Assembly: GCF_019175385.1 (NCBI RefSeq)
Contig: NC_083339.1
Location: 116,111,601 to 116,175,600, forward strand
Length of the DNA: 64,000 bases
Source of the DNA: Lycium barbarum
Taxonomy: Eukaryota; Streptophyta; Magnoliopsida; Solanales; Solanaceae
Direction: 5' to 3'
The notes below the pieces were generated by a model. The model was not told where the DNA came from, did no database searches, and was given only the letters and a program-made list of their open reading frames with translations. Within the stretch, counting starts at the first letter, position 1; each line of letters opens with the position of its first letter. Positions 32,922 through 43,732 of the stretch are shown piece after piece. The translations under genes were made by a program, and so were the position numbers.

Positions 32922-34244
32922 ATGGCATCATATAATGATAATTGGTCGGATGGTAGTTATGCATACTTTGATGACCCTTGTCTTTATTGCGGAGGACCAC
33001 ACTCATGGCAAAATTGTTTGAATTCTTCCGGGGGCGGGTTGTGCGCACAATCCCAAACCTATGAGTGGAGTATATGTGATAGATATGGTAGTCAAAATGG
33101 TCATTGGGATAATTGTGATTATTTGTCCTTCCCTTCCCCGAACCCCCACTATGACTATTCTAGTTTTGATTTTGATGATAGTAGGGATATGGAAATGGAA
33201 GAAGCCTCAAATGCTCAAAATGAGAGGATAATGCTCATGTTAGAGACCATTCTTGAAAAAGTTGAAAAACAAGACTTAGCGGTTAAAGACTTGAGGCAAC
33301 CACTTGATGACTTGAGGCAAGCAATTAATTGCAATGACAAAGCTATTCACATCTTGGAGGATCAAATGAAATCATTGGTTCATACTTATAATTCTCAACA
33401 ACTTGAGGGTGTTGAAAGTAGGCAAGAAAGTGACCAAACCATGAATGTCTCCAAGAGTGAATTTCTACAAGCTTTGAATGACTCTCAACTTGAAGAAAGC
33501 CTTGACAAAGTGGAAATAGTGAGCCAAGATTGGCTTATGTCTCAAGCTCAACAACTTAGAGCCTATGGGGATCATCGAGAAGACATTTCGAGGATGGTGG
33601 AAGAATTTGTAAAAATCCATGTTGAGCAAAGGCAAGAGTTGAAGGAACTTGAAATTGCTATCCGTGACTTGAAAGCCGAATTGAATGCAAAAGTTGAGGT
33701 ATGCAATACTCAACATCAAATAGTCATGGATAGTAGTTTTAAGTTAGTTTCCAATGAAAAAGTGGTCAACATTGATTTTCAAGAGCTAATGATGAATTGC
33801 CAGCCGACCAATCCAAATATAATGCAAGATGCCGAGATTGAAGAAATGATACTAGAGTTGCATAAAAAAGTTCATGCAATGGTTTTTGAAGACTCTAGTT
33901 CATTTTTGGGTGAGGATGTCAAAAATGAAGTGAATTTGAAAATGGAGCGCCTTAGACCACATTCCAACCATTTTTCAACATTGTGCTTGGTTGATGATAT
34001 GGAAGTTGAACTAACCGAGCCTATGGAGAATTGTGGAAATGAAGAAGAAAGCGTTTTCATTTTGAAGTTTGCTATGCCAAGAAGACAAAATGGCATGCCT
34101 CACTTAAGGGCCAAGAAGTGCAAAATGCGACACCCGAGAGTTGGCCTCCTTGTTTTTCTACCACCGCCCCATGAGCGTCATCATGACCTTGATTCAAAGT
34201 TGGGGCGCAAATTCATATCTTCCAAATGGAAGGAAAAGTGTTAA
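32922..34244 (+). CDS. E2 ORF: intact 440-residue Cys/His, coiled-coil protein of unknown function
   Basis: Uninterrupted from ATG 32922 to TAA 34244. A Cys/His cluster at C20-C23-H27-C32 (CLYCGGPHSWQNC) is complete. A second cluster (C52 to C64) has lost one Cys relative to E1 (Tyr in its place). Residues about 80-270 are acidic and heptad-like, likely coiled coil. The last 150 residues align closely with E1 (SSSFLGEDVK; HSNHFSTLCLVDDMEVELT; MPRRQNGMPHLRAKKCKM) and end basic. It is shorter than E1 mainly because the middle coiled-coil part differs. The sharpest matches in the C-terminal part suggest that part is under constraint. No named family is recognised; it may act as an accessory nucleocapsid-like protein, which is speculative. 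Confidence 0.8.
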   Translation: MASYNDNWSDGSYAYFDDPCLYCGGPHSWQNCLNSSGGGLCAQSQTYEWSICDRYGSQNGHWDNCDYLSFPSPNPHYDYSSFDFDDSRDMEMEEASNAQNERIMLMLETILEKVEKQDLAVKDLRQPLDDLRQAINCNDKAIHILEDQMKSLVHTYNSQQLEGVESRQESDQTMNVSKSEFLQALNDSQLEESLDKVEIVSQDWLMSQAQQLRAYGDHREDISRMVEEFVKIHVEQRQELKELEIAIRDLKAELNAKVEVCNTQHQIVMDSSFKLVSNEKVVNIDFQELMMNCQPTNPNIMQDAEIEEMILELHKKVHAMVFEDSSSFLGEDVKNEVNLKMERLRPHSNHFSTLCLVDDMEVELTEPMENCGNEEESVFILKFAMPRRQNGMPHLRAKKCKMRHPRVGLLVFLPPPHERHHDLDSKLGRKFISSKWKEKC

Positions 34245-34249
34245 AGGTA

Positions 34250-34300
34250 ACCGTCGTGCCGCGACGTTAAATCAAGCGCTTGGTGGGAGGTAACCCATCG
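34250..34300 (+). other. Conserved post-ORF block (E2 copy)
   Basis: CGTCGtgccgCGACG hairpin, ttaaatcaagcgcttgg, and GGGAGGTAACCC. See 14518-14565 and 3882-3932 for the other copies. Confidence 0.7.
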
Positions 34301-34467
34301 TTTTAAAAGTTTTTAATCGTTTTGGAAATTTTATTTTTTAGAATAGTTTTAGTTTATGGTTTTTGACTAATCCGCAAAGTTTCAGAATTTTTGGAGTTGT
34401 TTTGAGCATATCGAATTTCCGGACAGCCTCCAAACCAGTAAAAGCTGCTAAATGTTTTTTTCAGCTG

Positions 34468-34622
34468 TCACAACCTGCGAATCGCAGGTCTAACCTGCGA
34501 GTCGCAGGTCTAATCGCACATGGTGACAGACACAAAAAAAAAAAAAAAAAAAAAAATTCGGTGACATCACCTGCAACTCGCAGGTCATACCTGCGATTCG
34601 CAGGTGGGGTCGCAGGTCATGA
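34468..34622. repeat. Dyad cluster 1 of E2
   Basis: Perfect cores 34476-34486, 34496-34506 and 34592-34602, and a one-mismatch core (TGCAACTCGCA) 34572-34582. Both pairs are exactly 20 bp apart. All perfect members have ACC/GGT arms. Confidence 0.87.
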
Positions 34623-35572
34623 CAGTGAGTGTAAAAAAAAAAAAAAAAAAAAATTTTTTCTTTCTCTCTGTTTTGTTTTGATTATGTGCAGCGAGGACAC
34701 TACAATGTTTATAGTTGGGGGTGGCACGTAGTAGCGCATTATATTTTGAAACTTGCTCAAAATTTTTTAAAATTTTATTCTTTTGACATGTTGTGGATTA
34801 GTCACTCTTATTATTTTATTTTCTTTCTTAGCTTCTTTCATTAGTCTTGTAAGTTTAGGTGTAGGTTCTCCTTTGAGGAAAAATGTGAAAACTCTTGGCT
34901 TGTTTGGTACTAATAGAGTTAGTCTCTTGCATGTGAAATTGAAATGTGAATACCTCTCCAAATTGTTGTGAAAGTTAAAAAGCAAGGTGCATAGGAAAGA
35001 ATGATCTTTGTGATAACTTTTTGGCTCATTTTGTGACTCTTTACCTACTAGTGTGTTGACTTTGGATTATGAGATATTGCACTGGTTGTTCTTGCTTGGA
35101 AAGTGAAATTGATCCATCTTGACTAGTTCATATGCCATGTGTGTGAGTGTTTGTTGAATAAATCTTGTGTTTACTTTTATCATCTAGAACTTGCCCGGTT
35201 AGTCGTTCAATGTTAATTTTGATTATGTTGGTTGGAGAGATGACCTTGGGCTATCTTTGTGAAAAAGCCTCTTTAGCCTTTCTAGCCTACCATTGCATAA
35301 ATAATATCACTAGTAACCCCATTTGAGCTTATGACCTTTTCTTTGATTGCCACATTACAAGCCTTTACCATGTTTTATGAAAAGTCTCTCTTTTGAACCT
35401 TTCCCTCCTTGAACATGAAATTGTGAATTTGAGGCCAAAAGCCTAAGTTGGGGGTGTTAGTGTTGCTTGAGAGCGGTGAAGGTTGGTGTTGTGAAAAAGT
35501 CAAAAGAAAGGGAGAAAATTTGAAAAATACAAAAAGGTTGCAAACTTTTTGTGCAAAAAAAAAAAAAATGTC

Positions 35573-35603
<31 letters not shown>

Positions 35604-35652
35604 TGCAGGTGACACCACCTGCGATTCGCATGTGTCGTCGCAGGTGGTGCCA
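35604..35652. repeat. Dyad cluster 2 of E2
   Basis: Perfect core 35620-35630, enclosed by CACCACCTGCGA and TCGCAGGTGGTG, the same outer inverted repeat as at 2557-2622. Confidence 0.8.
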
Positions 35653-36425
35653 GCAAAAAAATTTTTTTTTTCTTCCTTTTCTATTTTTATGTTTTGTTTT
35701 GATTATGTGCAGCGAGGACACTGCAACATTTATAGTTGGGGGTGGCATGTGCTAGCACATTATATTTTGGAACTTTATAAAGGAAGTTGGAATAATTGGG
35801 GAAACTAGTATGCAAAGGAAGGAGTGTTGTTTTGAAATGAAGAGGAAAGTGGACAAAAGGTTTTGTGTAGTGTTCAAGGAGGGCGCAGTCACTTGTATCC
35901 CAAATACTTATTCTACCCTTCCCTAAGCCTACATTACAAGCTTAAAAAGCGCCTATGTGATCTCCAACCGAATGTTCTTGAGTTAGTGATAAACGAAAAT
36001 AAGGGCAAGCTTATGGTGTGATATTTGTTAGCACCAGAACTTCTTTGTTGAGTGTGAGCGACTTTTGTGTATTTGTCCCTTGTGTCGTAGCTGTGAATAT
36101 TGTGATTTTGGGACTTTCTTTCTTGTGAGGGCATATGGATTACGATAGAGTAGTGATGTTCAAAAATTCCAAGTTGAGTCAATTGAGCATATCTAGTAAA
36201 CTAGTGGTTTTGAGTCACTTATTGAGACTTGAGTGTTGTTGCTTGATAGTTTTAAAAATCTATTGCATTCTTGAAATTGTATTTTGAAATGAGGGAGTTA
36301 TTTGGTTGAAGCTTCACATGCTTGTAGCCTAATTGTTGGTACCAACGAAAGTCATGTTTTTGTGCTTAAAGTGGTTCCTTATTGAGATTTTTGTTTTGAT
36401 TTGCTTGAGGACAAGCAAAGACTTT

Positions 36426-36439
36426 AAGTTGGGGGTAGT
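36426..36439 (+). promoter_or_regulatory. E2 polypurine tract
   Basis: aagttgggggtagt directly before the 3' LTR; the position fits plus-strand priming. Confidence 0.75.
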
Positions 36440-37750
36440 TGATGAGTCGTGAAATTACGCGATATTCGATGCTAATTCCTTAAGTTTTTGTGACTCTTTA
36501 AGCACTTTTGTTGTTACTTTTTGTGTTTTTATGTTGTTTTGTAGGAAAAGATGCCCGGAGAGCATAAAAGAGCAAAATGGATCAAAATGGACCAAAATGG
36601 AACAAAATAGAGCAAAACAAGCCAAGTAGCTGAAATGAGTGATCGGAAGAAACCAAGTGAAAGAAAGTCAAAAAGAGACCAAACTGGACCATTTTGCAAA
36701 ACTGTCAAAACTGGACAGTTTTGCAAAAACGGGACAGATTTGCAAAACTGTCAAAAGTGGACAGTTTTGCAAAAACGGGCAGAATTGCAAAAACAGAAAT
36801 ATGGGGGCAGATTTTGACATTTTTTGGACTTGGAAAAATAGAGGGCAGCTACAAAAGAGAGATTTGGGGCATATCATTTTCATCTTTGGTCATTTTGCAA
36901 GTTTTGGAGGCTAGGGTTTTCACCTACACCATTGGAGGAGAAGATTGGAGCACTTTAATGAGATAATTCTTAAACCTTTCTTCAATTCCTTGTTTTGTAT
37001 TGAATATTTTAGTGTGTAGTATTTCATTTCTAGACTTGAATCTTGTTTATGAAAATATTCTTGATTAAAGTTTGGATTGAAACTCTTGTTTTGCTTATGT
37101 ATTGAATGATTCTTATTGCTATTGAAGTGGGTCTTTGTTGATTTAATTAATCTCGTTCTTGAATGTTTCCAAAGGGATTAGCTAACCCTAGGACTCACCC
37201 ATTTACTTAGATTGAGCTTGGGAAAGGAAATCTAGGTTGGGAAAGATTAATTAACAAGAATTTGGGTTATTAAACTCATCTAATAACTTGAGCTCGGAAG
37301 AGGATAGTTACTTGAGGTTAAATTGATTGTGCCTAATATCACACTCTAAGGCTTGGAAAAGCTTAGAGTGAAATTCATTGATTTGGTTGGAAGACTTTCA
37401 ATGAGATTTTAGAAATCATTATCTATTGACATAAACCCGTTCTTAGTTGTAAAATCGTGAAATACATTGGATCGTTACTTGAGTGTAATCTCCTATTATC
37501 CATGCTTGTGGCCATTGATCATTTTACTCGCTTTCTAGGTAATTTTACATTTCCGCATTAGACATAATTTTCTCAAAAACCCAAAATATCATTTATCGTT
37601 TGGCTTTAGCGTAGTTGGTGAAAGTTCCTTACTTTCTTAATCGCCTAGCATATTGTTCCCTGTGGGATCGACCCCGACTCATAGTTGGGTAAATATATTG
37701 TATACGACCGTGTACACTTTCTCTTTGAGGAGTGTATTTGGACGTTATCA
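36440..37750 (+). repeat. E2 3' LTR
   Basis: 1311 bp, differs from the 5' LTR at two sites found by eye (G/A and T/C near the 3' end). Confidence 0.95.
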
Positions 37751-37756
37751 GATATA

Positions 37757-38071
37757 CAGTTTGAACTTCCTATAATGACATCCGCATATAATAGCAACTC
37801 TCTATAACAATCACGTTTTTTCGGAACCGATTTTTTATGTTATATTTTACTTCTCTATAACAACATTTCACCTATAACAACATCAACCAACTTTATAATA
37901 TTACGTTCTTTGTAAAATTACCCCCATATAATAGCTACATTCTTTTTTTGGTAATATAATAATTAACTATCTTTATAAAAATAGAATATCTATGATTACC
38001 AATAATAAGTGTAGAGATTTTGACCAAATATTTGATCATTTAATACAATATTTATGATAAAAAATATCATA

Positions 38072-38121
<50 letters not shown>

Positions 38122-38333
38122 CATCATTAAAAGATTTTTCTCCATTATATAAAGTGCGATTAAGCTTAGAATTTAACAATTAAAAATGAAAAATTAGATT
38201 TTATGCATCATTTTTGCCTATAACAACAAAATATTATTTAAATGTCAATGTTGTTATAGGTGTATAACAATAATTCTCTATAACGGCAAAAAAATTTCGG
38301 ACCCAACATTGCTGTTACAGAGAGGTTTGGTTG
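37757..38333. mobile_element. MITE with TA target duplication (mariner-like?)
   Basis: Ends carry imperfect inverted repeats (CAGTTTGAACTTCC...TATAA against CAACCAAACCTCTCTGTAAC) flanked by TA on both sides. 'ctctataacaa' motifs recur in both orientations. (TA)n at 38075-38119. E2 inserted at its left edge. Family assignment is uncertain. Confidence 0.5.
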
Positions 38334-39369
38334 TACCAGACTATTAGTAATAATTTCCTACACTTTAAACATAATTTAATTTTATTTTATTAAAAGATAT
38401 AAAAATCTTTTAAATATTAATTAACACATTTTTTTTAATATTCTATTAATTTTGTACAATAACCAAATGTGAAAGTAAAATTTAATCATACCTTATATGA
38501 AATTTTTTCTTGGAATGAAACAAATAAAAAAGCTTACCGTAAATATTTATTATTTTATGCTTATATAAATAAAGCAGTATTGATCCGGTCCAGGCAAAAT
38601 ATCACCACATCATTGAAGACCACACACATGACTTCTTTATGTAATGACTTAAATGCCCTCAAAATGAATTTTAATCTCCAATAACTAACATGTAGATACA
38701 TGTGGCTCACTGAGTCTTCTAATATCGTAAGTATTATACTATTATATAAGTGTCAAAGTAATGATTTTGTCGTCCTTAGTCACATTCCAACCATCTGGTT
38801 GTGAAGTTTGCTAACCAAAGTGATTTGTTTTTTCACATATGCCCTTACATTTGCTATTTCTTACTTTGCAGACCAAAGTGTCTTTCCAGTAAATTGAAAT
38901 GCTTCCAAACCCTTTTTACATAGCCCTTTAGATCAACTTTTTGCAGGTTAAGTAGGACTATACTTTTTTATATGTTTTATTTTTATCCCTATTTTATTCC
39001 TTTATTACTTAAAGTTATCACATTTAATTTGGTAAATATAGTAAACTTTGAGCCTCTTTAAAATGCTTCAAAAGTTATGGGGACTTTATTTTCCAATTTT
39101 TTTAAATTTTTTTAATTAATTACTTTTAGGTCCTAATCTTATTTATTTAAGTCAATTTTTTTGTTTTTTATTTTTAAGGTCTACTTTTCAAAAGCTATCG
39201 AACCTGGAGACTTTTATAGTCCTCACAATAATTTTCAAAATTTTTTAAAACTTTTTAATTAATTACTTTTAGGTCCTAATCTTATTTATTTAAGTCAATT
39301 TTTTTATTTTTTGTTTTTAAGGTCTATTTTTGAAAAGCTATCGAACCTCCTACCTCATTTTTCATGTTC
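38334..39369. repeat. AT-rich intergenic sequence with a tandem duplication
   Basis: 39085-39215 and 39230-39355 are two copies of about 125 bp (taggtcctaatcttatttat; gaaaagctatcgaacct). No gene seen. Confidence 0.6.
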
Positions 39370-39540
39370 TTTGATTTTCTGGTTGGTGCTCGATGTCCGC
39401 ATTTGAGCCCAACTAATCCAGATAATTCGCACTGTATCGCGCCTATTTGGGGGGAGCGCTTCCTCCAAAGATTTTTTCCATATCCATGTTCGAACCCCTA
39501 ATCCTAATTAAGAGAGGAACAACTTTATCCACTGCACAAG
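39370..39540 (-). mobile_element. SolS-type SINE
   Basis: On the minus strand: box A-like TGTGCAGTGGATA near 39527-39539, box B-like GGGGTTCGAACATGG near 39484-39498, then the Solanaceae SINE body (gaagcgctccccccaaatag; ggattagttgggctc). The order and spacing fit a tRNA-derived SINE. Confidence 0.6.
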
Positions 39541-39700
39541 TTAAATTATGTATTTGTCTTAAAAGTTAATTAATTATGTATAGATTATTATATTTCATTA
39601 GTTAAAATATCTACTTTTATATCTTGAGTTTGAGTCCGGGCTTAGCACGGGCCTCACAAAACTAGTAGTATATATAAACATAAACAAATCCCTTAATTAA

Positions 39701-42011
39701 ATGTCCAAGGGAAATTTCAGAAACAGCTGGAGAGAAGTAAATAGAACTGTGTGGCTTTTCAAGAGAAAAGGGGCATCTGGTTTTTCAAATTCATCCACGG
39801 CCGAAGAAGTCACCCATGGAATCGACGGCTCTGGTCTCACTGCCATTGTTACTGGTTGATCCACTCTCCTTTCTTCGTTTCGCTTTTTTTTTTTTTTTTT
39901 TTGTACAAAAATAATCCCTTTATTCGTTTGGAAGCGTATGGTAATAATTTGACGTTATACTAATGTAAGTAAATGCGTGTAGTTATGAAAAAAACTGGTC
40001 TGCTTTGATACATATGAGGTTACATCTCGTAAATACGTGTATTTAGAGGCACTACTAGAACAAAAGTTTTTCCACGGACATTCCGCGGGTGGGAGACAGG
40101 TTCTCTGAAACACTGAAAACTTTTGGTCATAAAAATTATTCACTTTTTTTTAGAATTTTTTTTCACTTTTTTTACTTTTGGGCTTTTGGTGATAAATATT
40201 CCGAATATAACTTGAAGGTGTATTTCGGAATATAAAAAATTCAAAAAACTTGAAGGTGTATTTCGGAACATAAAAAATTCAAAAAACTTATTTTTCATTT
40301 TTTTTTTACTTTTTTCACTTTTTTATTACTACATTTCATCAAAAACTACAATTTCAAAAACTATGGCTAAACACAACTCCAACTTCAAAAATTCCAAAAA
40401 AAGTGAATTTGTTTTTGATATCTATGGCCAAACGCCTACTAATTTTTCTGTGTTAAAACACTACTATTTAGATTTTTCACCGGTATTATGTAGGAATGGC
40501 CCCTGAACAATTTTCCAATAGTGACTTTTTAGCAGTGAGGCAAGAAATTAGCAACATTTGTTTTGCTAATAAACATGCATGGATCCATTTGCAGGAGCAT
40601 CGAGTGGTATTGGTGCTGAAACTAGCCGTGTTCTTGCTCTGTGCGGAGTTCATGTTATCATGGCTGTCAGGAATATGGCTGCTGGAAAAGATGTTAAAGA
40701 AGCAATAGTAAAAGAAATCCCTGCTGCTAAAGTTGATGTAATGGAGTTAGATCTTAGTTCATTTGCATCAGTAAGGAAATTTGCATCCGACTTTGTACCA
40801 TCACATCTCTCATTGAACATTCTAATGTAAGTGACAGTATAATACTGGAAGAATTGCACTTTTCTTCGCAAGATTTCCAAGAATCTTACTAATGGTTCCT
40901 GTTTTTCCGTTAGTAATAATGCTGCAGCGCCGGTGGGAATTCCCTTTACACTTTCCGAAGACAACATAGAGCTGCAATTTGCCACAAATCATCTAGGTAC
41001 ACGTACGTCTGTTCGTAAATTAAGTGTATTAATTTATTTCTGCGCAATAAATTTGTCACGAGGCAACTTCCTTAGATGTTCAGGAAGGGCGATGTGAGGC
41101 AAAACAACCGGCTTTTATGTGATTACGCTAGAGTTACGGGTAAACTAATATCAAGGGGAACATTAAATTCATACTTGCTAGCTGTTATTTTATCTTGGGA
41201 CCATAATTATTCCTTTTTCTTGTTGTGATTGCAGGTCATTTTGTTTTGACAATTTGTTGTTGGACAAGATGAAGGAGACATCACGTGAAACAAAGAAAGA
41301 GGGAAGGATTGTGAATGTTTCCTCAGAGGCTTATTGTACAATTGCATATCGCGAGGGAATTCGCTTTGACAAAATTAATGATTCCAAAAGGTAATCTAAC
41401 TAAATTTTTGATCCTGAATTTCCAAAAGCTATCTTGATTGTAATTAGTAGGCTTTTTTACATCAAGCTGCATTACCATGATTACATTTACATGATAAAAA
41501 TTGGTTTTTCATTGTCTACGTTGTTTGTTATGTTATCTGCAGCTACAGCAGCTTTGGAGCATACTGCCAATCAAAGCTGGCCAACATATTGCACGCATAT
41601 GAGCTCACAAGACGCTTAAAGTTGCTTTTCAGAAAATACATCTTATGATATAAATAAATCTTATGATATGTCTTCATTCCTCGCGATAAATAAACATATT
41701 TCTTGGAGTTGATATTTGTGTATTTCTTTTTGTACATCGAGAAATCGTTGGTTTAATTTACATTCTCTGACTTCTGCAGCCATGCCAGTCATAGCTTTGA
41801 CTAAGAGGTCGATGCCATGCAATTGAACTCTAAAAATTTGAGTGCTCTTTATTTCGAACAGGAAGATGGAGTGGAAATAACGGCAAATTCACTTCATCCT
41901 GGAATAATCACAACCAATATTTTTCGTCATATGGGTATTTTTAATGGTAATAATAAGATTCTATTTTCTTCCTTTTTCTACATAGTAGCTGCTGTCTGAT
42001 TAATATGTATG

Positions 42012-42046
<35 letters not shown>

Positions 42047-42569
42047 TTCATTTAAATTATGCTCCCTTTTCTGTATGGTACAGGTCTTGTAAGCAAGCTT
42101 GGAAAATTTATATTTAAAAATGTTCAACAGGTATGTTCCACATCGAAGCATTTAAATTTGCAGTATGCACAATTTCTTTTGCAAGTTTATAGAATTTTTG
42201 GCATCTTCCAGAGCAAGTAGTTTAGCTCATGCCGGGAAAATTGCCTAAGTAGTATGAGTTTTTTTTTTTTTTTTAAATAACATTAACGCTCTTGTCGTGA
42301 ATCAGTTGGATAAATATTCATTAGTCTCATTTAGAAACATAATTGGCAAAATTTCCAGCTATTTTACATGGAGAAGGATGAGTTTAACTTTCATTTTTAA
42401 TCATCTCTAGGGAGCATCAACCACCTGCTATGTGGCATTACATCCACAATTGAAGGGGATAAGCGGTGAACATTTTAGGCACAACAATTTGGCGACAAAA
42501 ACAGCGATGGCTCGGGATGTGGATTTGGCTAACAAACTCTGGGATTTTAGTGTGGATTTAGTCAAATAA
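39701..42569 (+). pseudogene. Short-chain dehydrogenase/reductase, TIC32-like, broken
   Basis: Eight exons with GT/AG borders can be followed: to 39854, 40595-40826, 40914-40996, 41236-41390, 41543-~41620, 41862-41946, 42084-42130, 42411-42569. The product is a classical NADP-dependent SDR with TGASSGIG (cofactor loop, exons 1-2), NNA (exon 3), VNVSSEA (exon 4), catalytic Y-x-x-x-K (YCQSK, exon 5) and NSLHPG (exon 6). The related TIC32 protein is a calmodulin- and NADPH-binding component at the chloroplast inner envelope. Breaks: GTG where family members start with ATG (39749), though an in-frame ATG is open at 39701; one base missing near 41253 gives TGA 41271-41273; the exon 5 donor is altered (aaagttg) and no longer fits the frame. 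Exon 8 ends properly with VDLVK and TAA. Most likely a recently inactivated paralogue. Confidence 0.85.
40117..40437. mobile_element. MITE in intron 1 of the SDR pseudogene
   Basis: Inverted ends ttttggtcataaaaattatt...cactttttt and the complement of aaaaaaagtgaattt...tatggccaaac. It contains a 39-bp direct repeat (aacttgaaggtgtatttcgg...) at 40208-40290. Looks like the common Solanaceae 'TTTGGCCATA' MITE type. Confidence 0.55.
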
Positions 42570-43096
42570 CATTCACTATATTTTGTTAGTAAAGGAGAAA
42601 AATGACACTGTATTGGTCGTTTGTACGTTATGTTTATTTTCCCATTAGTTAGAGATGGATTTCTGGTTGTAGTGTTATAGTATATCAAATCCTCAGCTTT
42701 ATAGAAAATGAGGAACGTCTCTGGGAAGGAGTTGATTGTTCACCAAATGAAAAGCTTTGTTGAGCTGAGGCAAATTATTCGAGATTTGAAGTTAATGAAT
42801 CCTTACAAAATACCAAGTTAATAGTATACAATAATAACTGAATTCACAATCAACTATTTATATGTATCTATTGATCTTTTTTAAATATATGTTATAAGTC
42901 TGGAAAAAAACTATTGGGTCATGTGAATCCAAATGTTGTACTCTACATCCGCCTCCCTCAGTGCAAGAAAGTCTGAGTGGGCTACTAAACGCTATGTAGG
43001 TTATACGACTATTAATTAATAGCATCGATGAAACGCTACGTTAATTATACGATTATTTTTCTTTTATGATCAACCAAACCCTATATTATCTCGTGC
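42570..43096. other. 3' flank of the SDR pseudogene
   Basis: AT-rich sequence up to the left LTR. The candidate left target duplication is cgtgc (43092-43096). Nothing else seen. Confidence 0.6.
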
Positions 43097-43692
43097 TGTC
43101 ACACCCCTATGGGGAGTATGACGGTCTCCGACCCGTAGGCAGAAAATCACTTGACTTATCCGTTACTTTGAACATTATAAACCATAACTCAAAGAACACC
43201 TGCACCCAAAAAAGGCCCAACATAGAAATATCCGATCATTCAGCACATATGTACATATGCGGACCGACAAGGCCGCCACAACATAATGTATATCATAAAG
43301 TCGGCAAGGCTAACAGTAAAGTATCACCGACCAAAACAATGCCAACATGACCATGTACCATGCTTACATACCCCACTATGTCTATGAGCCTCTAAGAGTG
43401 TACATATGAACATATATTACACTAGCAGAAGAGTACCAAAAGATAGCAAGTCCGAAGTAGTGGCAGTCACTGACACCGCTGAGCTGGAAAATCCTACTGC
43501 GGTCGCCCCTCAATAACCCTATCAGAGCCTGCAGCACGAAATGCATTGTCCCGTGCAATGGGTCATCAATACAGATAAAAGTACTGAGTATGTAAAGCTG
43601 GAAGCAATAACATAAGTGGGACGGAAATATAAATAGAGTAAATGTAACCTGTCAGCTGAGAACATACAATATGCCATGCGTGAATCTTAAAA

Positions 43693-43732
<40 letters not shown>

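Larger units (their letters stand above)
34301..36425 (+). other. E2 3' non-coding region with two duplicated modules
   Basis: Module 1: dyads 34470-34620, poly-A, gcagcgaggacact (34689-34702), ttgggggtggca (34714-34725). Module 2: dyads 35605-35650, poly-T, gcagcgaggacact (35710-35723), ttgggggtggca (35735-35746). An additional purine tract is near 35446. No credible gene. Confidence 0.75.
31437..37750 (+). mobile_element. E2: complete young non-autonomous Athila-like LTR retrotransposon
   Basis: LTRs 31437-32747 and 36440-37750 (1311 bp each) start TGATGAGTCGTG and end GGACGTTATCA. TSD GATAT at 31432-31436 and 37751-37755. PBS 32752-32769. Leader with two ACTGTCCAGT-type dyads, ORF 32922-34244, conserved block 34250-34300, two dyad modules, purine tract 36426-36439. 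No pol. Between the LTRs I found only two differences (near 32690 and 32699 against 37690 and 37702). Confidence 0.95.

Noticed and set aside
33872..34096. Antisense ORFs inside the E2 gene
   Set aside because: Shadows of the coding strand without their own signals.
34468..34622. Palindromic repeats with regular spacing resembling a CRISPR array
   Set aside because: Spacers are only 3 bp, there are no cas genes, and the repeats lie inside plant retrotransposons.
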